A stretch of DNA of 64,000 nucleotides from Sphingobacterium paucimobilis HER1398. Its GTDB lineage: Bacteria; Bacteroidota; Bacteroidia; Sphingobacteriales; Sphingobacteriaceae. The position numbers were made by a program, and so were the translations under genes. The notes beneath the pieces are model-generated. The model was not told where the DNA came from. It saw nothing but the letters and a program-made list of their open reading frames with translations, and searched no databases. Positions 1 to 7,469 of the stretch are shown in pieces; the first letter of the stretch is position 1, and each line of letters begins with the position of its first letter. The stretch lies in assembly GCF_000416985.1 (NCBI RefSeq), contig NZ_ATDL01000004.1:1-64000 (forward strand), in the 5' to 3' direction.

Positions 1-26
1 CATCAGTTCGAGTCTGGTCCCCGCTA
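1..26 (+). other. tRNA 3'-end-like segment, copy 1 (cut by window edge)
   Basis: This is the right part of the segment described at 343-384: T-arm and acceptor 3' strand ending with a discriminator-like A. Its 5' portion lies outside the window, so it could be the 3' end of a genuine complete tRNA or another orphan fragment. No CCA is encoded. Confidence 0.4.
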
Positions 27-34
27 CTCAGTAG

Positions 35-63
35 AAAGCTTAATCGTAAGATTAGGCTTTTTT
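35..63 (+). terminator. Rho-independent terminator, array copy 1
   Basis: An 11-bp stem (AAAGCTTAATC / GATTAGGCTTT, one G-T wobble) with a GTAA loop runs into a T-tract. It directly follows the tRNA-end-like segment, as expected for a terminator of a stable RNA gene. Confidence 0.8.
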
Positions 64-89
64 AGTTTTATTACCAATTTAAAGAAATC

Positions 90-332
90 ATGTATACTGT
101 TTACGTATTGCATTCACTTGTTTATGACAAGATCTATATCGGTTATACCGGTAATTTAGCTAATCGTTTATTGAGTCACAATGAGCTGTCGACAAAAGGC
201 TGGACGGTTCGGTACAGGCCCTGGGATTTGCTCTATCAGGAGGAATATACCAGTAAAGAAGAAGCGCTGAGGAGGGAGCGGGAGTTAAAGAGTGCTCAGG
301 GACGTGTTTTTATCCGCGGTCTGCTGGTTTGA
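90..332 (+). CDS. Mini GIY-YIG endonuclease (UvrC/URI domain only), intact copy
   Basis: An 80-residue protein made only of a GIY-YIG nuclease fold. The first strand reads YTVYVLHS, the second carries IYIGYTGN (the YIG element), followed by the helix NLANRLLSHN with the conserved Arg, and near the C-terminus the A-x3-E-x2-LK helix (EALRRERELKS) supplies the metal-binding Glu. This is the usual length of the stand-alone family annotated as 'GIY-YIG nuclease family protein', which is abundant in Bacteroidota. Its substrate is not known from the sequence. It sits between two copies of a tRNA-end-like segment plus terminator, so it has its own short transcription unit. The start at 90 is the only ATG that preserves the first strand. 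Confidence 0.85.
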   Translation: MYTVYVLHSLVYDKIYIGYTGNLANRLLSHNELSTKGWTVRYRPWDLLYQEEYTSKEEALRRERELKSAQGRVFIRGLLV

Positions 333-342
333 AGGGCTCTTA

Positions 343-384
343 TCCGCCAGTTGGCGGACATCAGTTCGAGTCTGGTCCCCGCTA
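343..384 (+). other. tRNA 3'-end-like segment, copy 2
   Basis: What is seen: a hairpin TCCGCC-AGTT-GGCGGA (343-358), one C, a 5-bp T-stem ATCAG/CTGGT closing the seven-base loop TTCGAGT (360-376), then CCCCGCT and an A. This matches the order variable arm, T-arm, acceptor 3' strand and discriminator of a class II tRNA. No matching D-arm, anticodon arm or acceptor 5' strand was found upstream, so it is not a full tRNA. The link to a parental tRNA is inference. Confidence 0.45.
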
Positions 385-392
385 CTCAGTAG

Positions 393-421
393 AAAGCTTA
401 ATCGTAAGATTAGGCTTTTTT
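393..421 (+). terminator. Rho-independent terminator, array copy 2
   Basis: Identical hairpin to the one at 35-63 (11-bp stem, GTAA loop, T-tract), repeated 358 bp downstream. It would end transcription of the intact GIY-YIG gene. Confidence 0.8.
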
Positions 422-447
422 AGTTCTATAACCAATTTAAAGAAATC

Positions 448-689
448 ATGTATACTGTTTACGTATTGCATTCACTTGTTTATGACAAGATCTATATCGG
501 TTATACCGGTAATTTAGCTAATCGTTTATTGAGTCACAATGAGCTGTCGACAAAAGGCTGGACGGTTCGGCACAGGCCCTGGGATTTGCTCTATCAGGAG
601 GATATACCAGTAAAGAAGAAGCGCTGAGGAGGGAGCGGGAGTTAAAGAGTGCTCAGGGACGTGTTTTTATCCGCGGTCTGCTGGTTTGA
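448..689 (+). pseudogene. GIY-YIG endonuclease, frameshifted second copy
   Basis: Nearly identical to the gene at 90-332, but one A of the run GGAGGAATATACC is missing (around 600). The frame shifts after the residues LLYQE and stops at 625-627, giving a 59-residue product instead of 80 and losing the C-terminal helix with the catalytic Glu. It also has one substitution (Tyr to His in the RYRPWD stretch). The remaining sequence up to 689 is still almost perfectly conserved, so inactivation is recent. A sequencing error in the single A is possible. Confidence 0.8.
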
Positions 690-699
690 AGGGCTCTTA

Positions 700-741
700 T
701 CCGCCAGTCGGCGGACATCAGTTCGAGTCTGGTCCCCGCTA
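700..741 (+). other. tRNA 3'-end-like segment, copy 3
   Basis: Third copy of the segment at 343-384. The only change is in the hairpin loop (AGTT to AGTC); the stem, T-arm and acceptor strand are unchanged. The base-paired parts are therefore preserved while the loop varies. Confidence 0.45.
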
Positions 742-749
742 CTCAGTAG

Positions 750-778
750 AAAGCTTAATCGTAAGATTGGGCTTTTTT
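750..778 (+). terminator. Rho-independent terminator, array copy 3
   Basis: Third copy of the array terminator. The right arm carries GATTGGGCTT instead of GATTAGGCTT, which still pairs through a second G-T wobble. Array similarity ends about ten bases further on. Confidence 0.75.
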
Positions 779-789
779 AGTTTTATAAC

Positions 790-1058
790 CTCTTGAAAGC
801 AAGCTGTTGTTCTCTCTAGATACGAGTGTTGTCCGATGTTAAGTGTGCAACTTTTAATTTCTTTTATGTTTTGTTAAAATGATTTAGCACTAAATATTGT
901 TATGTTACATAATTGTTGTTTATGCAAACGATTGTTCAATTTGCGCAAACGTTTGATGTTAACACAAAGTTTTTAAAACTGTAACATTAGGGTAATTTGG
1001 GGTCATAAAACTAGATTGTGATAAGGACTAGTTTGCCGAATACCTTAAATTAATATTT
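790..1058. other. Non-coding leader region of the susC/susD operon
   Basis: AT-rich, with no ORF. It holds the two palindromic sites described at 925-955 and a near-match to a Bacteroidota -7 box (TAATTTG around 992). No sigma factor, anti-sigma factor or hybrid two-component regulator is present upstream inside the window. Confidence 0.6.
925..955. promoter_or_regulatory. Paired LacI-family-like operator sites
   Basis: CAAACGTTTG (946-955) is a perfect 10-bp palindrome with the central CG typical of LacI/GalR-family operators. CAAACGATTG (925-934) is a near-copy with an imperfect right half. The centres are 21 bp apart, two helical turns, so two dimers could bind on the same face. The location, about 105-135 bp before the susC start, fits control of the importer operon. 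The identity of the regulator is inference; no LacI-family gene is in the window. Confidence 0.5.
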
Positions 1059-4000
1059 ATGATAAAAAGATTTTCAAAACCTTTTTTTGTCAATGGATTC
1101 TATTCGATTACTTCTGCAGTAGTGTTAGCACTGGTGGCACCTAATTTGGCCCACGCCAACTTTGTTGTCAATGGAATCGATGGTAGTACTATAGAAGGGC
1201 AAAAAAACATTTCCGGAAAGGTAACTTCTAGTTCAGGCATTTTAAGCGGTGCTACAATTACAGTGAAGGAAAACCCTAGCGTAGCAACATCTTCTGATAA
1301 AGATGGTAATTTTTCGATTTCTGCTACTGTAGGACAGACATTGGTTGTTACTGCTGTGGGATATGAACCTCTAGAAAAGAAAATAACTGGGGAAGTATTG
1401 GCGATTGTGTTGGTTGAATCTAGTGAAACGTTGGAAGAGATTGTGGTAGTAGGATATGGTACCCAACAGAAAAAAGAGAGTTTGACTGGGGCATTACAAA
1501 CAGTGAGTGGTAGTAAGCTGAGAGATGTAACTACTCCTGCTGTCGAGAATATGTTAAATGGCAAAGCTGCTGGTGTTTATGTTTCTCCCGGAGGAGGAAA
1601 GCCTGGTTCTAGGGGGGCAGTAGTTATTCGTGGACAAGCTACTTTGAGTGGTACTTCAAGTCCATTATGGGTTATCGATGGAGTAATTGTGGGATCTAGT
1701 CCTGGTGATATTAATCCTGATGATATTGCGAGTATGACTATTTTGAAAGATGCTGCTTCTACATCCATCTACGGTTCGCAGGGCGCGAATGGAGTTGTCG
1801 TAGTTACTACCAAAACACCTTCTGCTCAAAAAGGAGGATTGAGTTTCTCAACGAAAATGGGCTTTAATCAGCTCCATAATGGTAACCTGGAGATGATGAA
1901 TGGTGAGGAGCTTTATGATTATTATAAATCGTTTCAGAATGCTGATAAAATTAAGTTCAACCTTTGGAATGAGGATTTAAGAGAACGTGATTTTGATTGG
2001 TGGAAGCTAGCAACGAAAACAGGCTTTGTTCAGAATCATAATGTGTCATTGCAATCAGGTACAGAAAAACTGCAATCTTTATTTTCGTTAGGGTATTATG
2101 ACGAAGTTGGTGCTGTAAAAGGCTATGGTTATGACCGTTACAATGTACGGATGAATACAGTTTATAAGCCGTTTGATTGGTTGACTATTAAGCCTTCTGT
2201 TGTGGGTGCACGTAGAGGAGTAGATGATCGTCAGTATTCGACAGGTGCGATGTACTCGAATTTACCTTGGGATAGTCCGTATGATGAGAACGGTGAACTC
2301 GTACCACACCGTTATAGTGGCTGGGTTAATAGTAACAGTACTAATTATCTGTACGATTTGCAATGGAATCATGGTTCGAAAACGAATTATGAGTTAATGG
2401 GTAATCTGGATTTCGATATTAAGATAACAGATTGGTTGACCTATTCATCTATAAATAACTACAGATATAATACATCCAGTAAGAGTACTTACATCGACCC
2501 CCGTTCTAATAGTGGGCTAAATGTCAATGGACGTAACGAAGATTATAGAACAGAATATGCGAGACGGTATACAACGCAAATTTTGAGAGCCAATAAAAGA
2601 TGGGGTAAGCACGCGGTTAACGGTATTGTAGCGTATGAATTCAATGATTATTGGGCAAAAGTGTTAGATGTTTTTGGTAAAGGATTTATTCCAGGTTTTG
2701 AAGTCTTGGATGCGGTATCGACTCCTGAACGTACTCTAGGTAGTATAAATGAATGGGCGACACAGTCTTATTTATCTAATGCGAATTATTCTTACGATGA
2801 TAGGTACTTAGCACAAGTGTCCTTTCGTAGGGATGAGGCGTCCAATTTTGGTAAAAAGTCCGGCAACTTCTACTCTATCAGTGGAGGGTGGAATATTCAT
2901 CGGGAGAATTGGTTTAATGCCCCTTGGGTTAATAACCTAAAACTTCGTGCCGCATATGGAACAGTAGGAAATAGGCCTGAATCACTTTATCCACAGTATA
3001 GTTTATATGGGGTAGGAGGAAGATATAGCTACGATGCTATGCCGGGTATGCTAATTACCCAAATTGGTAACAGGGGATTGACTTGGGAGCAGACAGCTAC
3101 AACGGGCCTTGGGATAGATGCGACTTTATTGGATAGCCGTTTGAGGGTGAATCTTGATTGGTATGATAAAAATACAGATAATATCCTCTATAAGGTGCGT
3201 GTTCCTACAGTTACAGGTGTGAGGGATGTATGGAAGAATATTGGTGAGATGAATAATCGCGGCTTCGAAATTACTGTTGGCGGAGATATTATTCGTAAGA
3301 AGGATTGGCTTTGGTCTGTGGATGTTAATCTAGGACATAACCGAAATAAGTTGACTGGGATGTATCAAACAAGACAGGCTGATGGATCTTATGCCTTCAA
3401 AAATATTATTATAGATGATGATACCAATATTGCTGGTTCGGCTAAACGAGTATTAGATATTGGCCGTCCTGTGGATACCTATTACTTGAAAGAATGGGCT
3501 GGGGTTAATCCGGATAATGGTGCGCCGATGTGGTATATTGTGGATCGTGATGCAAATGGCCAGGAGGTTGGAAGAACGACAACTTCCGAATATGATAAAG
3601 CAACTACAGAGAAGTTAGGAAAAGCTTCTGCAGATATATTTGGCGGTATCAATACATTTTTGAGCTATAAACAGTTCGATTTAGCGGCGGTATTTGGTTA
3701 CTCTGTTGGCGGAAAGATTTACAATTATTCACGTCAAGAGTATGATGCGGATGGAACGTATACGGATCGCAACCAAATGAAGTTGCAAGACGGCTGGAGT
3801 CGTTGGGAGAAGCCTGGAGATGAAGCTACGCACCCTGTAGCTCGCTATGGAAATATTCAGAATGGAAATAAGGTTTCTTCTCGTTACTTAGAAGATAGTG
3901 ATTTTCTACGTTTACGGTCTCTGACGGTTGGGTATAACTTTAATCTTGAGCAGTATAAAGTCAAAAATCTACGTGTGTTTTTTGCTGGAGAAAATTTGTT

Positions 4001-4136
4001 CACTTGGACGAAGTATTCGGGCGTAGATCCTGAACTGCCTGTTAAGGAAGACAACGGCAAGATATTAAGTACAACGGGAACTGATGTATATCCATCCGTA
4101 CGTAAGTTTATGTTCGGTGTTAATGTTTCATTTTAA
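1059..4136 (+). CDS. SusC/RagA-family TonB-linked outer-membrane transporter
   Basis: A 1025-residue outer-membrane barrel for TonB-dependent import of oligosaccharides or peptides; the substrate cannot be read from the sequence. A signal peptide ends near AHA (residue 33). A carboxypeptidase-regulatory-like beta-sandwich covers about 50-117. The TonB-box-like stretch EEIVVVGYG (about 126-134) leads into the plug (about 137-252, with the family VVVTTK end). The rest is a 22-strand barrel ending in Phe. There is no STN/FecR-interacting N-terminal domain, so it is not a sigma/anti-sigma signalling SusC. A susD gene follows after 17 bp. No glycoside hydrolase, sulfatase or peptidase gene is attached, so this is not a recognisable polysaccharide utilisation locus. 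Confidence 0.97.
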   Translation: MIKRFSKPFFVNGFYSITSAVVLALVAPNLAHANFVVNGIDGSTIEGQKNISGKVTSSSGILSGATITVKENPSVATSSDKDGNFSISATVGQTLVVTAVGYEPLEKKITGEVLAIVLVESSETLEEIVVVGYGTQQKKESLTGALQTVSGSKLRDVTTPAVENMLNGKAAGVYVSPGGGKPGSRGAVVIRGQATLSGTSSPLWVIDGVIVGSSPGDINPDDIASMTILKDAASTSIYGSQGANGVVVVTTKTPSAQKGGLSFSTKMGFNQLHNGNLEMMNGEELYDYYKSFQNADKIKFNLWNEDLRERDFDWWKLATKTGFVQNHNVSLQSGTEKLQSLFSLGYYDEVGAVKGYGYDRYNVRMNTVYKPFDWLTIKPSVVGARRGVDDRQYSTGAMYSNLPWDSPYDENGELVPHRYSGWVNSNSTNYLYDLQWNHGSKTNYELMGNLDFDIKITDWLTYSSINNYRYNTSSKSTYIDPRSNSGLNVNGRNEDYRTEYARRYTTQILRANKRWGKHAVNGIVAYEFNDYWAKVLDVFGKGFIPGFEVLDAVSTPERTLGSINEWATQSYLSNANYSYDDRYLAQVSFRRDEASNFGKKSGNFYSISGGWNIHRENWFNAPWVNNLKLRAAYGTVGNRPESLYPQYSLYGVGGRYSYDAMPGMLITQIGNRGLTWEQTATTGLGIDATLLDSRLRVNLDWYDKNTDNILYKVRVPTVTGVRDVWKNIGEMNNRGFEITVGGDIIRKKDWLWSVDVNLGHNRNKLTGMYQTRQADGSYAFKNIIIDDDTNIAGSAKRVLDIGRPVDTYYLKEWAGVNPDNGAPMWYIVDRDANGQEVGRTTTSEYDKATTEKLGKASADIFGGINTFLSYKQFDLAAVFGYSVGGKIYNYSRQEYDADGTYTDRNQMKLQDGWSRWEKPGDEATHPVARYGNIQNGNKVSSRYLEDSDFLRLRSLTVGYNFNLEQYKVKNLRVFFAGENLFTWTKYSGVDPELPVKEDNGKILSTTGTDVYPSVRKFMFGVNVSF

Positions 4137-4153
4137 GAAGGAGAGATAGTTTT

Positions 4154-5890
4154 ATGAAAAAAATAATAATGATACTAATCGCATCGGCTTCTCTTGCTGC
4201 TTGTGATATTGATAGAATGCCCTACGGTTCTCTAGAGTCTGGGAGTATAACAGAGAATCCAGAGGGAGCTATAGATGGATTATTGAATGGAGCATATGCA
4301 CAGTTGAAGGCATGGTCAGACCCTATGCATCGTACTGGTGAATATGCAGGAGATAATATGATGATTCGGGGCGCTTCTACTGATGATTTCTTTGAATTTA
4401 TTTCCTTCTCGAGAACTCCAGAGAATGGACGGTTGTCGCAATTTTGGGATGATAGTTACATTGCGATTGCTCAGACATCGAATATATTGAAGATGATAAA
4501 AGAGGGGCAGAGCGAAGAATTGGATAGTAAGCTCGGTGAGTGTTATTATATTCGGGGAATGCTGTATTTCTACTTAGTTCGTGCTTACGGTAGGCCTTAT
4601 TCGCAAAATCCGGAAACAAACCTTGGTGTCCCTATTGTGAATGGTACACCTGATGACGTTATCGATGGTTTACACTTGCCTGATCGTTCTACTGTAAAAG
4701 AGGTCTATGAACAGGTTATAAGTGATCTGACAAAGGCAGAAACAATGATTGCTAAGGAACGAAATGGTAAGAAGAGAGAGCCTATTTTCGCTTCTAAAGG
4801 GGCGGCCCAAGCGATGTTGTCTCGCGTATATTTGTATATGAGTGGAACTTATCAGTCTCCTAATACAGTATATGCTCAGTTAGCTGTTGATTATGCCGAT
4901 AAAGTGATTTCATCAGGATCATATGTGCTTTTGGGGAGAGATCAATTTATGAAATATAATACCTATACCCCAGAAGCAAATCCAGAAACAATCTTTGCTG
5001 TTAAACGTGTAGCTTCAGAATTTTCCGGTGATGATCATTCATATGGTGTTGGTGGAATGTATGCTACTATCGGTGGCCAGGGCTGGGGCGAGATGTATGC
5101 GAGCGCTAAGTATTTAGCATTGTTAGATGAGACTGGACGCAATGACTGGAGACCAGATAGCTATAAAATGGTTGATGCAAGAGCGGCATTTATAGAGCCT
5201 ACTTATTACAAAAATTCGAATTCGGGTAAATATCTAGAGGTTTTCCGTTTTATAAAGGAAAATAGTAATCAGACATGGGATTATGTGCAGGACACTGTGG
5301 TACGTAATGGTGCTACAATTTCTACTAAAAATAATAAAGAAGTTTATACGCTTACTCCTGTTAACGCCGAACAAGGTGTGTACAGCATCAGATATAAAGA
5401 TGGAAAGACGTATAACGGCGTACTGGATTATTTCATTAATTTGAATTACGCCTATCCACAGTTCTATATCATAAAAGCTTCGAGAGAAGGTGAAGATTCA
5501 CATTTGCATTCACCAGTTATTAGTCGTCTTGGTGAGGTTTATTTGAATCGTGCTGAAGCGTATGCGAAACTAAATAATTATGGTGCAGCTTTGTCGGATT
5601 TGAACCTTATCCGTAATCGTTCCATTGTAAATGGAGGTTATGCTTCATTAGATGCAAGTAATGCAAGCGAACGAATAGACAAGGAGCGTCAGTTAGAGTT
5701 GGCTTATCAGGCTGAACGTAGTTATGATGTGTTCAGAAATGGAGAGTCTTTAGCAAGAAGATATCCGGGGCCTCACAATCAAACTGAAGAAATTGAAGCT
5801 ACAGATTATAGAGTGGTCTACTATATACCTCAAGATGCTATTAATTCATATCCAGGTACATTAACGCAAAATCCTACGGGCAATAAATAG
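4154..5890 (+). CDS. SusD/RagB-family substrate-binding lipoprotein
   Basis: A 578-residue surface lipoprotein that caps the SusC barrel and captures substrate. The lipobox LAAC places the acylated Cys at residue 17. The N-terminal part is helical and TPR-like (ARG-free SusD fold with NGAYAQL and YYIRGMLYFYLVRAYG). The typical C-terminal RagB segment has LNRAEAYAKLNNY, LNLIRNRS and ERQLELAYQAERSYDVFR. It is co-transcribed with the upstream susC (17-bp gap) and followed by a strong terminator, which defines a two-gene operon. Confidence 0.97.
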   Translation: MKKIIMILIASASLAACDIDRMPYGSLESGSITENPEGAIDGLLNGAYAQLKAWSDPMHRTGEYAGDNMMIRGASTDDFFEFISFSRTPENGRLSQFWDDSYIAIAQTSNILKMIKEGQSEELDSKLGECYYIRGMLYFYLVRAYGRPYSQNPETNLGVPIVNGTPDDVIDGLHLPDRSTVKEVYEQVISDLTKAETMIAKERNGKKREPIFASKGAAQAMLSRVYLYMSGTYQSPNTVYAQLAVDYADKVISSGSYVLLGRDQFMKYNTYTPEANPETIFAVKRVASEFSGDDHSYGVGGMYATIGGQGWGEMYASAKYLALLDETGRNDWRPDSYKMVDARAAFIEPTYYKNSNSGKYLEVFRFIKENSNQTWDYVQDTVVRNGATISTKNNKEVYTLTPVNAEQGVYSIRYKDGKTYNGVLDYFINLNYAYPQFYIIKASREGEDSHLHSPVISRLGEVYLNRAEAYAKLNNYGAALSDLNLIRNRSIVNGGYASLDASNASERIDKERQLELAYQAERSYDVFRNGESLARRYPGPHNQTEEIEATDYRVVYYIPQDAINSYPGTLTQNPTGNK

Positions 5891-5916
5891 GGTTGGGCAA
5901 GTACTTGCTTTTTTTA

Positions 5917-5950
5917 GAAGCCTCACATATTTTATGTGGGGCTTTCTTTT
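5917..5950 (+). terminator. Terminator of the susC/susD operon
   Basis: A 10-bp stem AGCCTCACAT / ATGTGGGGCT (5919-5928 and 5934-5943, one wobble) with loop ATTTT and a following TTTCTTTTT tract. It separates the importer pair from der. Confidence 0.85.
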
Positions 5951-6059
5951 TGATTCGTTGCCCTATTTGTAAAAAATGAATATGGGCTGATCTTTTGGTG
6001 GGATGAAAATATTATCCAGGAAGTTGATCGCTGCAAAAGATAATACCACTGTTTTTGCG

Positions 6060-6067
6060 TAACTTTG
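6060..6067 (+). promoter_or_regulatory. Bacteroidota -7 box before der
   Basis: TAACTTTG matches TAnnTTTG exactly. It lies 71 bp before the der start, and no clear -33 TTTG is seen at the expected spacing. Confidence 0.5.
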
Positions 6068-6138
6068 TCCGTTCTATTTATTGAGTAATAAAAGATTAGT
6101 TGCCGTGAGGGTAACGCGCGAGATAAAAGTTTAAAGAT

Positions 6139-7443
6139 ATGGCAAACATTGTTGCAATTGTAGGTCGTCCCAACGTTGGGAAATCGACCCTGTTTAACCG
6201 CTTGACTGAAAGTAGAAAAGCGATTGTAGATGACTTTAGTGGTGTGACGCGTGATCGTCATTATGAAGTCGCAGATTGGATCGGCAAGAAATTTACGGTG
6301 ATTGATACCGGCGGTTTTGTACATGGGTCAGATGACGTATTCGAAGAGGCTATCCGGGATCAGGTTCATATCGCTATCGAAGAAGCCTCGGTTATTATAT
6401 TCATGGTAGATGTGACTACCGGAATTACGGATTTGGATGATGAAATTGCAGATTTATTGCGCCGCACATCTAAACCTGTATATGTTGTCGCCAATAAAGT
6501 CGACCATGCAAAGCTACATCATGATTCTGCAGAATTCTATGCATTTGGTCTAGGCGAAATCTATAATGTGTCTTCGGCTACAGGCTCTGGTACTGGTGAG
6601 CTCTTAGATGCGGTGGTTTCTAATTTTCCAGATGAGGAAGAAGAGGACGAAACTCCTTTGCCAAAAGTTGCGATTGTCGGTCGTCCGAATGTCGGAAAAT
6701 CCTCGATGACTAATGCTTTATTAGGAGTAGATCGTAATATTGTAACGGATGTAGCAGGAACTACACGCGATTCTATACGGATTCATTACAATCAATTTGG
6801 ACATGAGTTCTTAATGATAGATACTGCGGGATTGAGACGAAAAAGCAAAGTGAGCGAGGATATTGAATTCTATTCGGTGATGCGTACGATAAAAGCTTTA
6901 GAAGACTCAGACGTAGTGGTGTTGATGTTGGACGCTAATGATGGTATAGAAGGACAGGATATCAATATCTTCCATTTAGCTGAGAAAAATAAGAAAGGAG
7001 TTCTAATCGTTGTCAATAAATGGGACACTATTGAAAAGGACAATAAAACGATGAAAGAGTTTGAGGCTCGGATTAAGGAGAAAATAGCTCCTTTTACGGA
7101 TGTGCCTATTATCTTTACGTCAGTTACCGAAAAACAACGGATCTTTAGAGTCGTTGAAAAGGCTATGGAGATCTTTCAGAATAAAACCAAAAAGATCCCA
7201 ACTTCCAAGCTGAACGAGGTTATGTTGGAGATTATTGAAAATTATCCTCCGCCATCCATAAAAGGCAAGTATATCAAAATCAAATATGCAACACAGTTGC
7301 CAGGACGTAGTCCAATGTTCGCATTTTTCTGTAATCTCCCACAATATATCAAGGAACCTTATAGGCGATTTGTAGAAAATAAACTGCGTGAGCATTTTGA
7401 TTTTAACGGTGTGCCTATTCAAGTGTTTTTTAGACAAAAATAG
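6139..7443 (+). CDS. der: Ribosome-assembly GTPase Der (EngA)
   Basis: A 434-residue tandem GTPase for maturation of the 50S subunit. Two P-loops with the same sequence GRPNVGKS occur at 9-16 and 181-188. Each G domain has its DTGG/DTAG G3 motif (56-59 in the first) and an NKxD G4 motif (NKVD 119-122; NKWD in the second). An acidic linker (DEEEEDE) joins the domains, and a KH-like domain fills the C-terminal ~85 residues. Length and architecture are normal. cysS follows after 26 bp, probably in the same transcript. Confidence 0.97.
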   Translation: MANIVAIVGRPNVGKSTLFNRLTESRKAIVDDFSGVTRDRHYEVADWIGKKFTVIDTGGFVHGSDDVFEEAIRDQVHIAIEEASVIIFMVDVTTGITDLDDEIADLLRRTSKPVYVVANKVDHAKLHHDSAEFYAFGLGEIYNVSSATGSGTGELLDAVVSNFPDEEEEDETPLPKVAIVGRPNVGKSSMTNALLGVDRNIVTDVAGTTRDSIRIHYNQFGHEFLMIDTAGLRRKSKVSEDIEFYSVMRTIKALEDSDVVVLMLDANDGIEGQDINIFHLAEKNKKGVLIVVNKWDTIEKDNKTMKEFEARIKEKIAPFTDVPIIFTSVTEKQRIFRVVEKAMEIFQNKTKKIPTSKLNEVMLEIIENYPPPSIKGKYIKIKYATQLPGRSPMFAFFCNLPQYIKEPYRRFVENKLREHFDFNGVPIQVFFRQK

Positions 7444-7469
7444 TTTAATCAATATATTATCTGTTCGAT

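Larger units (their letters stand above)
1..788. repeat. Tandem array of ~358-bp GIY-YIG / tRNA-end units
   Basis: The same sequence starts at 1, 359 and 716, giving periods of 358 and 357 bp. Each unit holds a tRNA-3'-end-like segment, a hairpin terminator, a short AT-rich spacer and an 80-codon GIY-YIG gene. Units 1-358 and 359-715 differ at only about five positions, so the duplication is recent. The third copy loses similarity at about 788, just after its terminator. The array probably continues to the left of the window. Confidence 0.95.

Noticed and set aside
329..517. 62-codon ORF across the tRNA-end-like segment
   Set aside because: It reads through the tRNA-like segment, the terminator and the start of the next GIY-YIG copy in a different frame; a repeat artefact.
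626..741. A possible complete tRNA using AGCGGGA near 635 as acceptor 5' strand
   Set aside because: The last acceptor pair mismatches, the span is too long and no D-arm or anticodon arm can be drawn.
1..788. CRISPR-like array
   Set aside because: The repeat unit is 358 bp and contains a gene; there are no short repeats with unique spacers and no cas genes.
1100..1564. 154-codon antisense ORF inside susC
   Set aside because: A shadow of the susC reading frame; Ser/Thr/Pro-rich content mirrors the sense codons.
5932..6324. 130-codon minus-strand ORF overlapping the start of der
   Set aside because: Covers a terminator and the der promoter and lacks any domain signal.
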